Source: an uncultured Spartobacteria bacterium
GTDB lineage: Bacteria; Verrucomicrobiota; Verrucomicrobiia; Chthoniobacterales; Chthoniobacteraceae
NCBI GenBank assembly: GCA_903929475.1
Contig: CAIYUV010000138.1
Span: forward strand, 1 to 57,653
Direction: 5' to 3'
DNA: 57,653 bases
Below the pieces are notes generated by a model. That model was not told the DNA's origin. It made no database searches and saw nothing but the letters and a program-made list of their open reading frames with translations. Shown here in pieces: positions 15,652 through 24,852 of this stretch (positions are counted from its first letter, which is position 1; the number at the start of each line of letters is the position of its first letter). A program made the position numbers and the translations under genes.

Positions 15652-18492
15652 CTATGCACTCTTAACTTGAGGAGATGAAAGTGGCGCTGGTGTCTGTAGC
15701 CAATCGTCCCAGCCGTCCCAGCCATCGTTCGCGTAGGTCTTCTGCGGTTCGCTTGGAATGTCGCGCGGTCGGGATGGGAAGCCGGGGATTTTTCTGGCGC
15801 TGAATAGCTTCCAATCGCTCGCCTTAGCCAGCCCGAGTGATCGGGCAAAATCACGCGCGGCGGAAAATTCGCGAGGGGTGACGTTGCGGCCTTGCGTATT
15901 GCCGGTGCCAAGCCAGTCACCAAAGCTCACCCAGCCGTCATCAGCATAGACGCTGTCTGGTGCCGTCGGGATATTCTTGGGACGCAATGGCAAGTCAGGA
16001 ATCCGGCCGGAACAGTAACGCTTCCATGCCCGCTGACCCGAGAGATTGAGGCCGTGGGCGAATCTTCTCGCCTCCAGAAATGGAAGCCATTGGCGGTTCA
16101 ACTTCGGCTCATATCCGAGGAAGTCAGGCCAACTCACCCACTGGTCGCCATAAATCTCGTGAGGCCTCGACGGAATATTCTGTGGGCGCTTCCCTCGGCC
16201 GGGCAACTTCCCAGAACTATACAGTGTCCACTCATTCGGGCTCTTGATGCCGAGTGGGCAAATGATTTCGCGAGCTTCGACATAAGGAATGTAGGTTATG
16301 GCACCCGACCACTGAGCGCCTGTGCCGAAGAATGCTCCCCAGCCGTTCCATCCACGTCCCCAATAGGCGCTATCCGGTGAGCGAGGTAAATCATCAGGGG
16401 GCGGCTCCAAGTCTGGGCGAGAAGCCCGATACCACGCACGAAATTGCTTTTGGCTTCGCACTCCAAGTCGCCCAACCAAAGCGACTGCTTCCTCGTAGGG
16501 CATGTAAGTCAGCCGCCGCAGTTTCCCCCAACATTGCAGTTCGATTGCCTGAACGAACGTGATTGCGTCCACTTCCGCCGTGACAATTTCTCCCATTTCG
16601 AAATTGAGCACGCGTCCGCTACGTTTCGGCTTACCGCGCTGGATCGCTCGGAGCTCATCAATGATGCGTTCGTCTTGCGATGCGAGTGCGCGCAGCACGG
16701 CGACGACGAAGCCGAAGTCGGCGCTTTTTGCAGCTTCGTCTATGGATGCGCCTTCGCGAACGACGAACGGGAGCACGATGTAGGCCTTGGTCTTTCCTTC
16801 GGCGCGGCGCATGGCGCGACCGGCGGCTTGCACGATGTCCACGGTGCTCGCTTTCGGATCCACGAAAATCACGCAATCAATGCCCGGCACGTCCACGCCC
16901 TCGGTGAGACACCGAGCATTCGTGACGAGCGATGGCGTGCGCGCTGCGAAGTTGCGCAGGACGGAATCGCGCTCGCTGCTCGGCATCGTGCCGGCAATGT
17001 GGAATGAGCGGACGGCGGGTTGCTCCGGGAAGGCTTGATTGAACTCCTGTGAAAGCTGTTGGAAATCCTCCGCACGACGGATGCTCGTGTGAAATGAGAC
17101 GGCGTGTGAGACGGAGAACTTCTCCACCGCGCGGCGGAGCGCGATGAGGCTGGCGAACGCATTGGCCGTCATCGCGTCGAACTCGCCGCGGTTCGACGTG
17201 ATGAAGCGACGTTCCTCGATCAGCTTGCGGACTTCGGCGTCGCGGATGCCGATGGTGAGGATTTCGTAGTCGCAAAGGATTGGTGGATCGCTCTCAAGCG
17301 CCGCCTTGAACGAGAGCAGATGGAACGTCGTGCCGTAGAGCTTCGGGTCGTCCATCGAAACGACCTCGTCGGTGGTGCCCTTGAAGCGCCGCTCGGTGGC
17401 CGTCATGAACAAACGGAGTGCGATGGGCAGATGATCGTCAAACAGCAGATGGGTGAATCGGCTGCGACGTGTGCTGACGGTCATGTGCGCCTCGTCGAAG
17501 ACGGCGAGGTCACATTGCCAGCCGATCGTCTTTGCTGCCTGCGCGAGCGACGGTGAACTTTGGTAAGTCGTGAGAATGATTTCACGCGCCGCGTTCATCT
17601 TCCGCATCTCGGTCATGATGCGCGCAGGGTCGGTGACGCATGGAATGCCAAGGTCGTGAACGTAGGAAACGAGTTCATCGCGCTCCGCCTTGCCTGCGGA
17701 GTCGTCGCTGCACACGCAGAGCCAGTTGACGGAAAGCCCGGCGGCGAGAGCTTCGCGAAGCCACACGCTGAGTGTCTGACTGACGAGGAAGAGGCTCGGG
17801 ACTGCGATGATGATGCGGCGGGCATTGAGCGCACCGGCGATCCACCAAGCCGTGAGCGTCTTGCCGGAACCGCATGGGCTGATGAACTTCCCGCGCGTCT
17901 CGCCAGCGTCCACGTAATGCAGCACTGCTGCTGCCACAGCGTCGCGTTGATCGGGGCGCGGAGTTTTTGCTTTCGGGATCTCGCGACGCCCGGCGATTCG
18001 CGCCGTCAATCGCCTGAAGAACTCCGCATCGAGTCCAGACCAGAAATCCGCTTTGCAAAACCCGACCCGCGCATTCGCTTCCAACAGATGCGTCACGCGA
18101 TCGGTCGTCGTGCAGACCAAGCCGAACGCAAATCGTGCGGAGATGCCAAAGGTAAGCGACATGAATGTCGCAAGTTCTTCATGCGTAAGGGAGCCGTCGC
18201 GCTCGCTTCGGAATTTGGCCTGAACCGCCCAGTAGTCGCCGTCGAGGGTCCGCGCGACAATGTCGATGCCATTGTCCTTGATAGGGATTCCCAGATGTTC
18301 ACGCACCTCGAATGGGACTGCGGAATGGTGCCACACCTTTTCAAGTTTCGTCGCGTAGAGCGGGTGCAATTCCAGCGCAAATAAGACGAGCAACTCGAAC
18401 GCGTCACCTTTCTCCTTTTCCGGCAATGCGGCCAAGCGAGATTGGAAGTTCTCCGACGATGGACAAGTTCTGAGGACATCCGCAGCGTGCAT
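15652..18492 (-). CDS. Nuclease-helicase fusion with C-terminal INT_rpt-like repeats
   Basis: 946 residues. N-terminal Mrr/PD-(D/E)XK-like nuclease (about 25-150): DNGIDIVA (Asp 77) then WAVQAKF with Q-A-K at 91-93. A superfamily 2 helicase follows: Walker A SPCGSGKT (about 205-212), DEAH box (333-336), MTAT (about 364-367), and motif VI QAAGRAMRR (about 555-563). From about 664 to the end are four repeats of about 60 residues ending in patterns such as GWNGWGAFFGTG, WVSWPDFLGYE, GWVSFGDWLGTG and GWDGWDDWLQTP, very like the phage-integrase repeat unit (INT_rpt). The architecture suggests a restriction-type defence protein, but no methylase or specificity subunit is adjacent. The start at 18492 was preferred to 18627. 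Confidence 0.85.
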   Translation of the reverse strand: MHAADVLRTCPSSENFQSRLAALPEKEKGDAFELLVLFALELHPLYATKLEKVWHHSAVPFEVREHLGIPIKDNGIDIVARTLDGDYWAVQAKFRSERDGSLTHEELATFMSLTFGISARFAFGLVCTTTDRVTHLLEANARVGFCKADFWSGLDAEFFRRLTARIAGRREIPKAKTPRPDQRDAVAAAVLHYVDAGETRGKFISPCGSGKTLTAWWIAGALNARRIIIAVPSLFLVSQTLSVWLREALAAGLSVNWLCVCSDDSAGKAERDELVSYVHDLGIPCVTDPARIMTEMRKMNAAREIILTTYQSSPSLAQAAKTIGWQCDLAVFDEAHMTVSTRRSRFTHLLFDDHLPIALRLFMTATERRFKGTTDEVVSMDDPKLYGTTFHLLSFKAALESDPPILCDYEILTIGIRDAEVRKLIEERRFITSNRGEFDAMTANAFASLIALRRAVEKFSVSHAVSFHTSIRRAEDFQQLSQEFNQAFPEQPAVRSFHIAGTMPSSERDSVLRNFAARTPSLVTNARCLTEGVDVPGIDCVIFVDPKASTVDIVQAAGRAMRRAEGKTKAYIVLPFVVREGASIDEAAKSADFGFVVAVLRALASQDERIIDELRAIQRGKPKRSGRVLNFEMGEIVTAEVDAITFVQAIELQCWGKLRRLTYMPYEEAVALVGRLGVRSQKQFRAWYRASRPDLEPPPDDLPRSPDSAYWGRGWNGWGAFFGTGAQWSGAITYIPYVEAREIICPLGIKSPNEWTLYSSGKLPGRGKRPQNIPSRPHEIYGDQWVSWPDFLGYEPKLNRQWLPFLEARRFAHGLNLSGQRAWKRYCSGRIPDLPLRPKNIPTAPDSVYADDGWVSFGDWLGTGNTQGRNVTPREFSAARDFARSLGLAKASDWKLFSARKIPGFPSRPRDIPSEPQKTYANDGWDGWDDWLQTPAPLSSPQVKSA

Positions 18493-18651
18493 GGGAGCTA
18501 GAATGCCAAGGCCATTCCGTCCAATGCAATCCTTCCCGCGCCCCTGCCGGGGCGCATGGATTTTGTGGGGCGGGTTCCGGGGGGTGGTCGCTCGTGCCTC
18601 GTTCGACCCCCGGCTAAATTCCGGCAAAGACTCCGGCTTGCGGGCGGATGC

Positions 18652-18876
18652 TCAAGCGGCGACGGGGACGCTGACGATGGCGGTTTTCTTTGGAAGAGCC
18701 TGACGGGTGCGCTGGCGGTCGGCGATTTCGTCGGCGACGACGGAGCAGAGGTGGCGATAGACTTTTTGCTCCTCGGTGCCGTGGCAGACGCCGCCGATGA
18801 AAAGGTCGGGGCAATAACCGACGAAGAGACTGTCTTCATCGTTCCATTGGACGAATTTGAGGTAGTCGGTTTTCAT
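18652..18876 (-). CDS. hicB: HicB-family antitoxin
   Basis: 74 residues. It shows the partial-RNase-H-like HicB fold pattern: a first strand KFVQWNDEDSLFVGYCPDL, then a Gly turn (GGVCHGTEEQKVY) and a helix with DEIADRQ. The usual C-terminal DNA-binding helix-turn-helix or ribbon-helix-helix is not obvious, so it may neutralise HicA without strong autoregulation, or use a minimal tail (LPKKTAIVSVPVAA). It overlaps hicA by four bases, toxin first, the common order for this system. Confidence 0.8.
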   Translation of the reverse strand: MKTDYLKFVQWNDEDSLFVGYCPDLFIGGVCHGTEEQKVYRHLCSVVADEIADRQRTRQALPKKTAIVSVPVAA

Positions 18877-19073
18877 AGCTGGACTTCGCGGATGGCGGAT
18901 TTCACGAGCTTTTCCTGATAGTGATGGGCGTCGGCTCCCGATGCACCGCTGAGGATGACCTTACGCCGTGAACGCGGATGAGCAAGCTTGCGATGGCTGC
19001 CTTTTCCGCCGTCCTCAATGCGCCAGCCAGCGCGTTCGAGGTCGGTAATGAGTTCACGGATTTTTCGTGGCAC
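18873..19073 (-). CDS. hicA: HicA-family mRNA interferase toxin
   Basis: 66 residues, typical size. The double-stranded-RNA-binding-like HicA fold is seen as an N-terminal helix IRELITDLERAGW followed by GGKGSHRKLAHP, where the His after G-S is the catalytic residue of the family, and a C-terminal helix HHYQEKLVKSAIREV. HicA cleaves mRNA when HicB is lost. It lies next to the nuclease-helicase gene on the same strand, consistent with a defence patch. Confidence 0.85.
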   Translation of the reverse strand: MPRKIRELITDLERAGWRIEDGGKGSHRKLAHPRSRRKVILSGASGADAHHYQEKLVKSAIREVQL

Positions 19074-19367
19074 GTGACGATTTTCTTTTGGTTGATCTGC
19101 ACCGCGCGCTGGTGGTGCGGAGCGTGTCGGGGTTGCGTGCGTATCTGTTGTGCATGATCGCGGCGAGTTGTGCAGGTGTGACTAGGCGCTGGAAGCTGGC
19201 GATATCCGTTTTTTCTCACAAGCCGAAAATCGGGCGAAGCGGCGTGGGTAGTGGCGATGAGCCTGCGCGCTCTGACTCGCTCTCTGAGTGGGATGAAAAG
19301 GCGCGTTGTGTTTGCCTAAAGTGCAGGCGGATTTTCTGCGGAAGGAGCGCCCGTCAGTCCTGCGCGC
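19074..19367. other. Intergenic region upstream of hicA, no gene recognised
   Basis: About 295 bp between the hicA start and the end of the DUF1501 gene. A plus-strand ORF crosses it (19067-19414) but runs antisense into the 3' end of the DUF1501 gene and has no recognisable domain. It should carry the hicAB promoter; no clear boxes were identified. Confidence 0.4.
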
Positions 19368-20842
19368 TTACAGCATCAAGCCTTTCACGGGCTTGGCACC
19401 TTCTACGCCGGTGAGTCGGGCGTTGAGGCCGGCGAATTTGTAGGTGAGCTGTTCGTTATCAATGCCCATGAGGCGGAGGATGGTGGCGTTGAGTTCGTTC
19501 AGGTGAACGGGGGATTGCACGATGTTGTAGCTGAAGTCGTCCGTCTCGCCGAAGACCTGTCCGCCTTTGATGCCGCCGCCGGCCATCCACATGGTGAAGC
19601 AGCGCGGATGGTGGTCGCGTCCGTAGTCGTCCTTCGTCAGCTTGCCCTGCGAGTAAACGGTGCGGCCAAATTCGCCGCCCCACACGACCAGTGTGGAATC
19701 GAGCAGGCCGTGGTTTTTCAAATCCTGAATGAGCGCAGCGGTGCCTTGATCGGTGTCGCGGCACTGGTTGCCGAGCTGGCGCGGGAGGTCGTTGTGCTGA
19801 TCCCAGCCGCGATGGAGGAGTTGCACGACGCGCACGCCGCGCTCGACGAGCCGCCGGGCGAGCAGTGCGCTGTTGGCAAAGGAGCCGTTTCTATTCACAT
19901 CGGGGCCGTAGAGATCGAGGACGCTTTGCGGCTCCGAGGAAATATCGGAGAGCTCCGGCACGCTGCGCTGCATTCGGAACGCCATTTCATATTGGGAAAT
20001 GCGCGTCTCGATTTCGGGGTCGCCGATCAGCCCCGCGCGGCGCTGGTTCAGTTCATTGAGCGCGTCGAGCATCGTGCGGCGCTGCTGTGTGCTGATGCCG
20101 TCGGGATTCTGCAGATAAAGCACGGGTCGCCCGCGTTGCGCAGCGTGACGCCGGAGTATTTCGACGGCAGAAAGCCGCTACCCCACATACGCGAGAAGAG
20201 CGCCTGGCCATTGCTGTTGTGCGGAAATTGCGGAGTGAGGACGACGAACGCGGGCAGGTCGTTGTTCTCGCTGCCGAGTCCGTAGGCCAGCCACGAGCCG
20301 ATGCTTGCAAAGCCGGGTATCTCGCGCCCGGTCATGACGAATGTGCAGGCGGGGTCGTGGTTGATTGCGTTGGTATGGACGGTCTTGATGATCGCGAGGT
20401 CGTCCACCATTTTTGAGGTGAACGGCATCAGCTCGGTGTTGGCCCAAGTGCCACATTTTCCGCATTGCTCAAATTTGAATTTTGTCGGCGCGACGGGCAG
20501 GCGAGCCTGATTGCTTGTCATCGTGGTGATGCGCTGGCCCATGCGGATGGAGTCGGGCAGGTCTTTGTTGAAGTGCTCCTGCAGTTGCGGCTTGTAGTCC
20601 CACGTATCGAGCTGTGACGGGCCGCCGTTCATGTGGAGGTAGATGATGGATTTTGCCTTCGGCGGAAAATGCGGCACGCCGGGCAGCGGCGGATGCACGC
20701 GCCCGGATGCGGCGGGTGCTGCGGACGCAGTCATGTTTTCGCCGAGCATGGTGGCGAGGGCGATTCCGCCGAGGCGGAGGCCGGTGTGGCCGAAGAACTG
20801 GCGGCGGGTTTGCTGGAGTTGTGCGGTGAAGAGCGGGTCCAT
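19368..20842 (-). pseudogene. DUF1501 (sulfatase-like, exported) protein, frameshifted
   Basis: Two overlapping frames together make one DUF1501 protein. The first part (20842 down to about 20125) starts with an export signal carrying RRQFFGHTGLRLGG, then HMNGGPSQLDTWDYKP and FVVLTPQFPHNS. After LRNAGDP the frame turns into nonsense, while the natural continuation [21 protein letters not shown] is found one base out of phase and runs to the normal end ([25 protein letters not shown]). A single missing C at about 20125-20128 (gacc-gtg) would restore the gene. This may be a genuine inactivation or a sequence error. DUF1501 proteins are typically encoded beside a DUF1549/1553 cytochrome protein, here directly upstream. 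Confidence 0.85.
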
Positions 20843-20846
20843 GGTG

Positions 20847-23800
20847 TCAGTTGCGGTTGATGGTTTCGTCGAGGTTCAGGATCATGTTTGCGAGCATCGT
20901 GTAGCTCGCGAGTTCGACGGCGGGCAGGTTGCAGTCCGGCTTGGATTCGCCGTGCGCGATGGCCTTTTTCGCGCTCTCTTCGTCCTGCTTGAATAGCGCC
21001 CTATGCGCGTCGAGTTCTGAGAGCACAGTCTTCATCTCATCGGCATTCGCGTCGCGCGCCAGCACCCTACGGAAAGCGAACTGCACGCGTTCCTGCGGTG
21101 TTGCTCCGCCGATGGACATCATCCGTTCGGCGAGTGCGCGAGCGGCTTCGATGTGCTGCTCATCGTTCATCAATTGCAGCGCTTGCAACGGTGTGTTGCT
21201 GCGTTCACGGCGCGCACATTGGTTTTCGCGGTTCGGTGCGTCGAAATTCGCCATGTATGGCGGTGGCGCGGAGCGTTTGAGGAAGGTGTAAATGCTGCGC
21301 CGGTAGAGCGCGCTGCCTGTGTCGGCTTTGTAGATGCGCGTGTTTGAGCCGAGGAAGCCGACCGGCTCCCAGATGTTCGGCGGCTGATACGGGCGCACGC
21401 CCTTGCCTCCCATTTCCAAATTGATGAGGCCGCTGACAGCGAGTGCGTTGTCACGGATTTGCTCCGCGTCGAGACGCACGCGCGGGCCGCGACCAAGCAG
21501 GCGGTTTTCAGGATCGCATTTCCAATGATCCGCCGGGGCCTGCGTGGACTGGCGGAATGTCGCCGATGTGACACACATCCGCACGAGCGCCTTCACGTCC
21601 CAACCCGATTCGCGGAAAGTCACCGCCAGCCAGTCGAGCAGCTCCGGATTGGTGGGTATTTCGCCCTGCGTGCCAAAATCACCGCTCGTTTTTACAAGGC
21701 CGGTGCCGAAGAACTGCTGCCAGAAACGATTCACCGTCACGCGCGCCGTGAGCGGGTGCTCCGGGCTGACGAGCCAGTTCGCGAGGTCGAGGCGCGTCGC
21801 CCGTGCATTCTCGTTGGCTTTTTTCAAAGGTGGAAAGATCGCGGGTGTGTTGGGTTCCACTTTGTCGCCGGGTTTGTCGTATTGCCCGCGCACCATCACG
21901 AAGCTTTCGCGCGGCTTCTCCAAATCGCGCCAGATGAAAGTGGACGGCGTGCTCGCTTCAAACTTCTCGCGCTCCTTTTTCACTGCGTCGCGTTCGCAGA
22001 CCAGCGGTTCCAGCGCGGTCCGCGTGTGGGTGCAGACATTTTGGAGGTAATATACCCGCAGGGCCTTTTCCTGATCAGTGCTGCGCGCCTTGTCCGGACC
22101 TTCTTTGAGCAATTGGTTGTTCTCCGGCGGTGCGCCCTGAGTATCCTTGCCGGCCGATTGCTTCTGCCATGCGAGAAATGACTGTGCAGGATCGGCTGCG
22201 GGATCGCTACGTCCATTCACGCCCATCTGATCGAAATACGCCGTGCCGCCGAAGAGCGTGAACGCAATGCCTGTGATGCGGTCGCCAGCCTTCAGTCCGA
22301 TTTTCTCCGCCTCGACTTCCAGCCTCACCCATTTGCTGGTGTCCGGCAGCGGGCCAGCCACGAAGCGTTCTGTCGTGCCGGGCGTGCCGAACGCGATGAG
22401 GTCGGGATTTCCCCACAATGCGCGATGCTTCCATTCGCCATTGTGAAACTGGATCATGATCTCCTGTGGCGGATCAGTAGGATCGAGATACACATAAAAG
22501 AAAATCCGTGCATCCACCGGCACATTCAGCGGAGCCGCGCCGTCCTGGTGAAAGTCCTGACCGAGTCCTTTTTCCGAGCGTTTAATTGCGCGCTTGCCTT
22601 TCGCTACCTGGCCGTTTTCCGCCGTCACCCAATTCAGCGGCAGATTGCCCGTCGCAGTTTTCATTTTTGCACCGGCGGGAAAATCATCATCCACCCACAC
22701 AGTCTCCTTTTCCTCCACCGGCACCGGCGGCTGCACAGAGGCTGGATCGGCGTAGGGCAACGCTGTGACTTTTTCGTCTATCTCTTTTTGCACCGCGCCG
22801 AGTTTGTCGGTGAGATCCTTGAGCTTCGCCTGCTGCTGCGGTGTCGTGATCTTCAACACCGGCTTTGTGAGCAGCGCGTTGCCGTCCATGACCGGATCGG
22901 CGCCCGACTGGAAGAAGGAGTAGAGCGAATAGAAATCCTTCATCGGAAGCGGATCGAATTTGTGATCGTGACAAACTGCACAGCCTCCCGTCAGGCCCAT
23001 CCACGCGCCGATGACCGTCGTCGTGCGATCCACGGCGTAGCGAAAGATGAACTCCTCATCAATCGAACCGCCTTCGCTCGTGGTCACGTTGCAGCGGTTG
23101 AATCCTGTGGCGACGAGTTGATCTTGAGTCGGGCATTCCCGCAGGTCTCCGGCGAGTTGATCGCGTGTGAAGTCGTCGAAGTGCTGATTCGTGTTGAACG
23201 CTTTGATGACCCAGTCGCGATACGCCCACATCTGTCGTTCGTTGTCGAAGTGCAGACCGTGCGTGTCCGCGTAGCGTGCAATGTCTAGCCAGTGACGCGC
23301 CATCTCCTCGCCGAAGTGCGGCGACGCGAGATAGCGATCCACCATTTTTTCGTAAGCATCCGCCGATTGGTCCGCAGTGAATTGCGCGACCTCTTGCGGC
23401 GACGGTGGCAGACCAGTGAGCGCGAAGCTCGCGCGGCGAATGAGCGTCCCGCGATCCGCTTCAGGCTGCCACGCCAGCCCTTCGCGCTCCAGCCGTGCGC
23501 GGATGAAGGCATCAATGGGATTTTTGATTTCGGATTTCGGGCTTTTGACTTCCGGCACCGCTGCTTTCACCTGCGGCTCAAAGGCCCAGTGGCGCTGATA
23601 TTGTGCGCCTTCCTCGATCCAGCGTTTGATGAGTGCCTTCTGCGCTGCGTTCAGCGGCGGCTTGTGCGATTTCGGCGTCGGCATCACCTCTTCTTCGTCG
23701 TCGGTAATGATGCGCGCCCACGCTTCGCTCTTCTTCAAGTCGCCGGGCGTAATTGTGGCGATGCCGTCCTCGTTCTTTTTGAAAGCGCCATCCGGCGTGT

Positions 23801-23987
23801 CCAAACGGAGCTTCGCCTTGCGGTTTTTGGGGTCGAGCCCGTGGCACGCGAAACAATTGTCCGAAAGAATCGGGCGAATCTGGCGGTTGAAATCAACCTT
23901 CTCGGCAGGTGCCCCCGACAGAATCTGCGATCCGAGCACGGTGAGAAATACGACGGGCAGCCATTGGTGGCGGTAAGACGGTTTCAT
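20847..23987 (-). CDS. Planctomycete-type cytochrome c, DUF1549/DUF1553 protein
   Basis: 1046 residues with a signal peptide. An N-terminal cytochrome domain has IRPILSDNCFACHG (CxxCH near 45-49) and VMPTPKSHKPP; then DUF1549 (AFIRARLEREGLAW, LTGLPPSP, HWLDIARYADTHG) with a second CxxCH in GGCAVCHDHKFDP; a central insert with a carbohydrate-binding-like beta domain (about 430-590); and DUF1553 at the C terminus (WLVSPEHPLTARVTVNRFWQQFFGTGLV, RRSIYTFLKR). Such PVC proteins are exported and thought to work with DUF1501 proteins in polysaccharide breakdown. The linker after the cytochrome domain contains a 23-bp dispersed repeat (23522-23544) translated as KSPKSEIKN. Confidence 0.92.
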   Translation of the reverse strand: MKPSYRHQWLPVVFLTVLGSQILSGAPAEKVDFNRQIRPILSDNCFACHGLDPKNRKAKLRLDTPDGAFKKNEDGIATITPGDLKKSEAWARIITDDEEEVMPTPKSHKPPLNAAQKALIKRWIEEGAQYQRHWAFEPQVKAAVPEVKSPKSEIKNPIDAFIRARLEREGLAWQPEADRGTLIRRASFALTGLPPSPQEVAQFTADQSADAYEKMVDRYLASPHFGEEMARHWLDIARYADTHGLHFDNERQMWAYRDWVIKAFNTNQHFDDFTRDQLAGDLRECPTQDQLVATGFNRCNVTTSEGGSIDEEFIFRYAVDRTTTVIGAWMGLTGGCAVCHDHKFDPLPMKDFYSLYSFFQSGADPVMDGNALLTKPVLKITTPQQQAKLKDLTDKLGAVQKEIDEKVTALPYADPASVQPPVPVEEKETVWVDDDFPAGAKMKTATGNLPLNWVTAENGQVAKGKRAIKRSEKGLGQDFHQDGAAPLNVPVDARIFFYVYLDPTDPPQEIMIQFHNGEWKHRALWGNPDLIAFGTPGTTERFVAGPLPDTSKWVRLEVEAEKIGLKAGDRITGIAFTLFGGTAYFDQMGVNGRSDPAADPAQSFLAWQKQSAGKDTQGAPPENNQLLKEGPDKARSTDQEKALRVYYLQNVCTHTRTALEPLVCERDAVKKEREKFEASTPSTFIWRDLEKPRESFVMVRGQYDKPGDKVEPNTPAIFPPLKKANENARATRLDLANWLVSPEHPLTARVTVNRFWQQFFGTGLVKTSGDFGTQGEIPTNPELLDWLAVTFRESGWDVKALVRMCVTSATFRQSTQAPADHWKCDPENRLLGRGPRVRLDAEQIRDNALAVSGLINLEMGGKGVRPYQPPNIWEPVGFLGSNTRIYKADTGSALYRRSIYTFLKRSAPPPYMANFDAPNRENQCARRERSNTPLQALQLMNDEQHIEAARALAERMMSIGGATPQERVQFAFRRVLARDANADEMKTVLSELDAHRALFKQDEESAKKAIAHGESKPDCNLPAVELASYTMLANMILNLDETINRN
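23522..23544 (-). repeat. 23-bp dispersed repeat inside the cytochrome gene
   Basis: On the minus strand this reads aagcccgaaatccgaaatc plus aaaa and matches 22 of 23 bases with the copy at 39661-39683. Here it adds a KSPKSEIKN-type linker to an exported protein without breaking the frame. Confidence 0.75.
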
Positions 23988-24117
23988 TGCCGCGAAACTG
24001 CGGCCCTACTCACTGAGAGTCCTTACCGATCTTGGCGAAAACCGACCGTATTTTGAGAAAGCAGCCGTCTGGGAACGACTTGAGTAAAGCCGCGCCGGTC
24101 TGGCTGGCGCGGTGAGC

Positions 24118-24771
24118 TCACTTCAGCTTCGCCTTCGCGGCGTTCAGGGCGGACGTTGCCTTGATGATTTCCGGTTTGAGGTCCTGAACGAGTTTGTCGG
24201 CGGCGGCGTATTCGGGGGTGTCTTGTGTCAACTTGCTGCGGGCTGCGCGGCGCTTTTCGATTTCAGCGTTCAGGTAATCAATTTTCTTTTGAAGTGACGC
24301 AACCTCGGCTTCGCCGGATTTTTTGTCAGACACCGCTGCGGCGGGCGCGGTTGTAGCAGGGGGTGTCGAGGTTGTGGTCTTCTTTTCCTCGGGCTTGGAG
24401 ACGGGTTTATTCTCTGCAGGCTGGTGAAATTTCGATGGTGTTTGCTTTGACTGGGTTTCGCGGAGTGCGGCGGCGATTCTCTCGCCACGGGAGCGGATTT
24501 CCTGCTGCAAATAAACGGCCTTCCTCGTCAGAATTTCCATTTTCTTTGCGAGGGCGTCCTTCTCCGCCTGAGTGCCGTCAATGCCCTTTAGTGCGAGATC
24601 CACTTCCGCCTTCGCGAGTTCCATTTTGATGCGCTCATACTGCTTGAGTGCGGCGTTTTCATCAATCTGCTGCAAGCGCAGATCGATGTTTGCAGAGGTC
24701 GCGTTCTCGGCGCGGAGCGGGAGTGCGATGGCTGTGGTGAAAATGGCGAGGAAGGCGGCGGTGAGTTTCAT
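24118..24771 (-). CDS. Secreted coiled-coil protein, function unknown
   Basis: 217 residues. Signal peptide (LTAAFLAIFTTAIALPLRA), then a Glu/Lys/Ala-rich helical stretch with heptad spacing (about 25-105; ERIKMELAKAEVDLALKG, KKMEILTRKAVYLQQEI), a Thr/Pro/Ala linker (about 110-150) and a second coiled coil (VASLQKKIDYLNAEIEKRRAARSK). No enzymatic motif. Probably a periplasmic structural or scaffolding protein. Same strand as the cytochrome/DUF1501 genes but 130 bp upstream of them. Confidence 0.7.
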   Translation of the reverse strand: MKLTAAFLAIFTTAIALPLRAENATSANIDLRLQQIDENAALKQYERIKMELAKAEVDLALKGIDGTQAEKDALAKKMEILTRKAVYLQQEIRSRGERIAAALRETQSKQTPSKFHQPAENKPVSKPEEKKTTTSTPPATTAPAAAVSDKKSGEAEVASLQKKIDYLNAEIEKRRAARSKLTQDTPEYAAADKLVQDLKPEIIKATSALNAAKAKLK

Positions 24772-24852
24772 GCTGGGTTTGTTTTTGATGTTGGATGTGT
24801 GGTGGAAAATTGGGCGTAAGCGTTTGTATCCGCGAGCCGACTGATGAGATGA

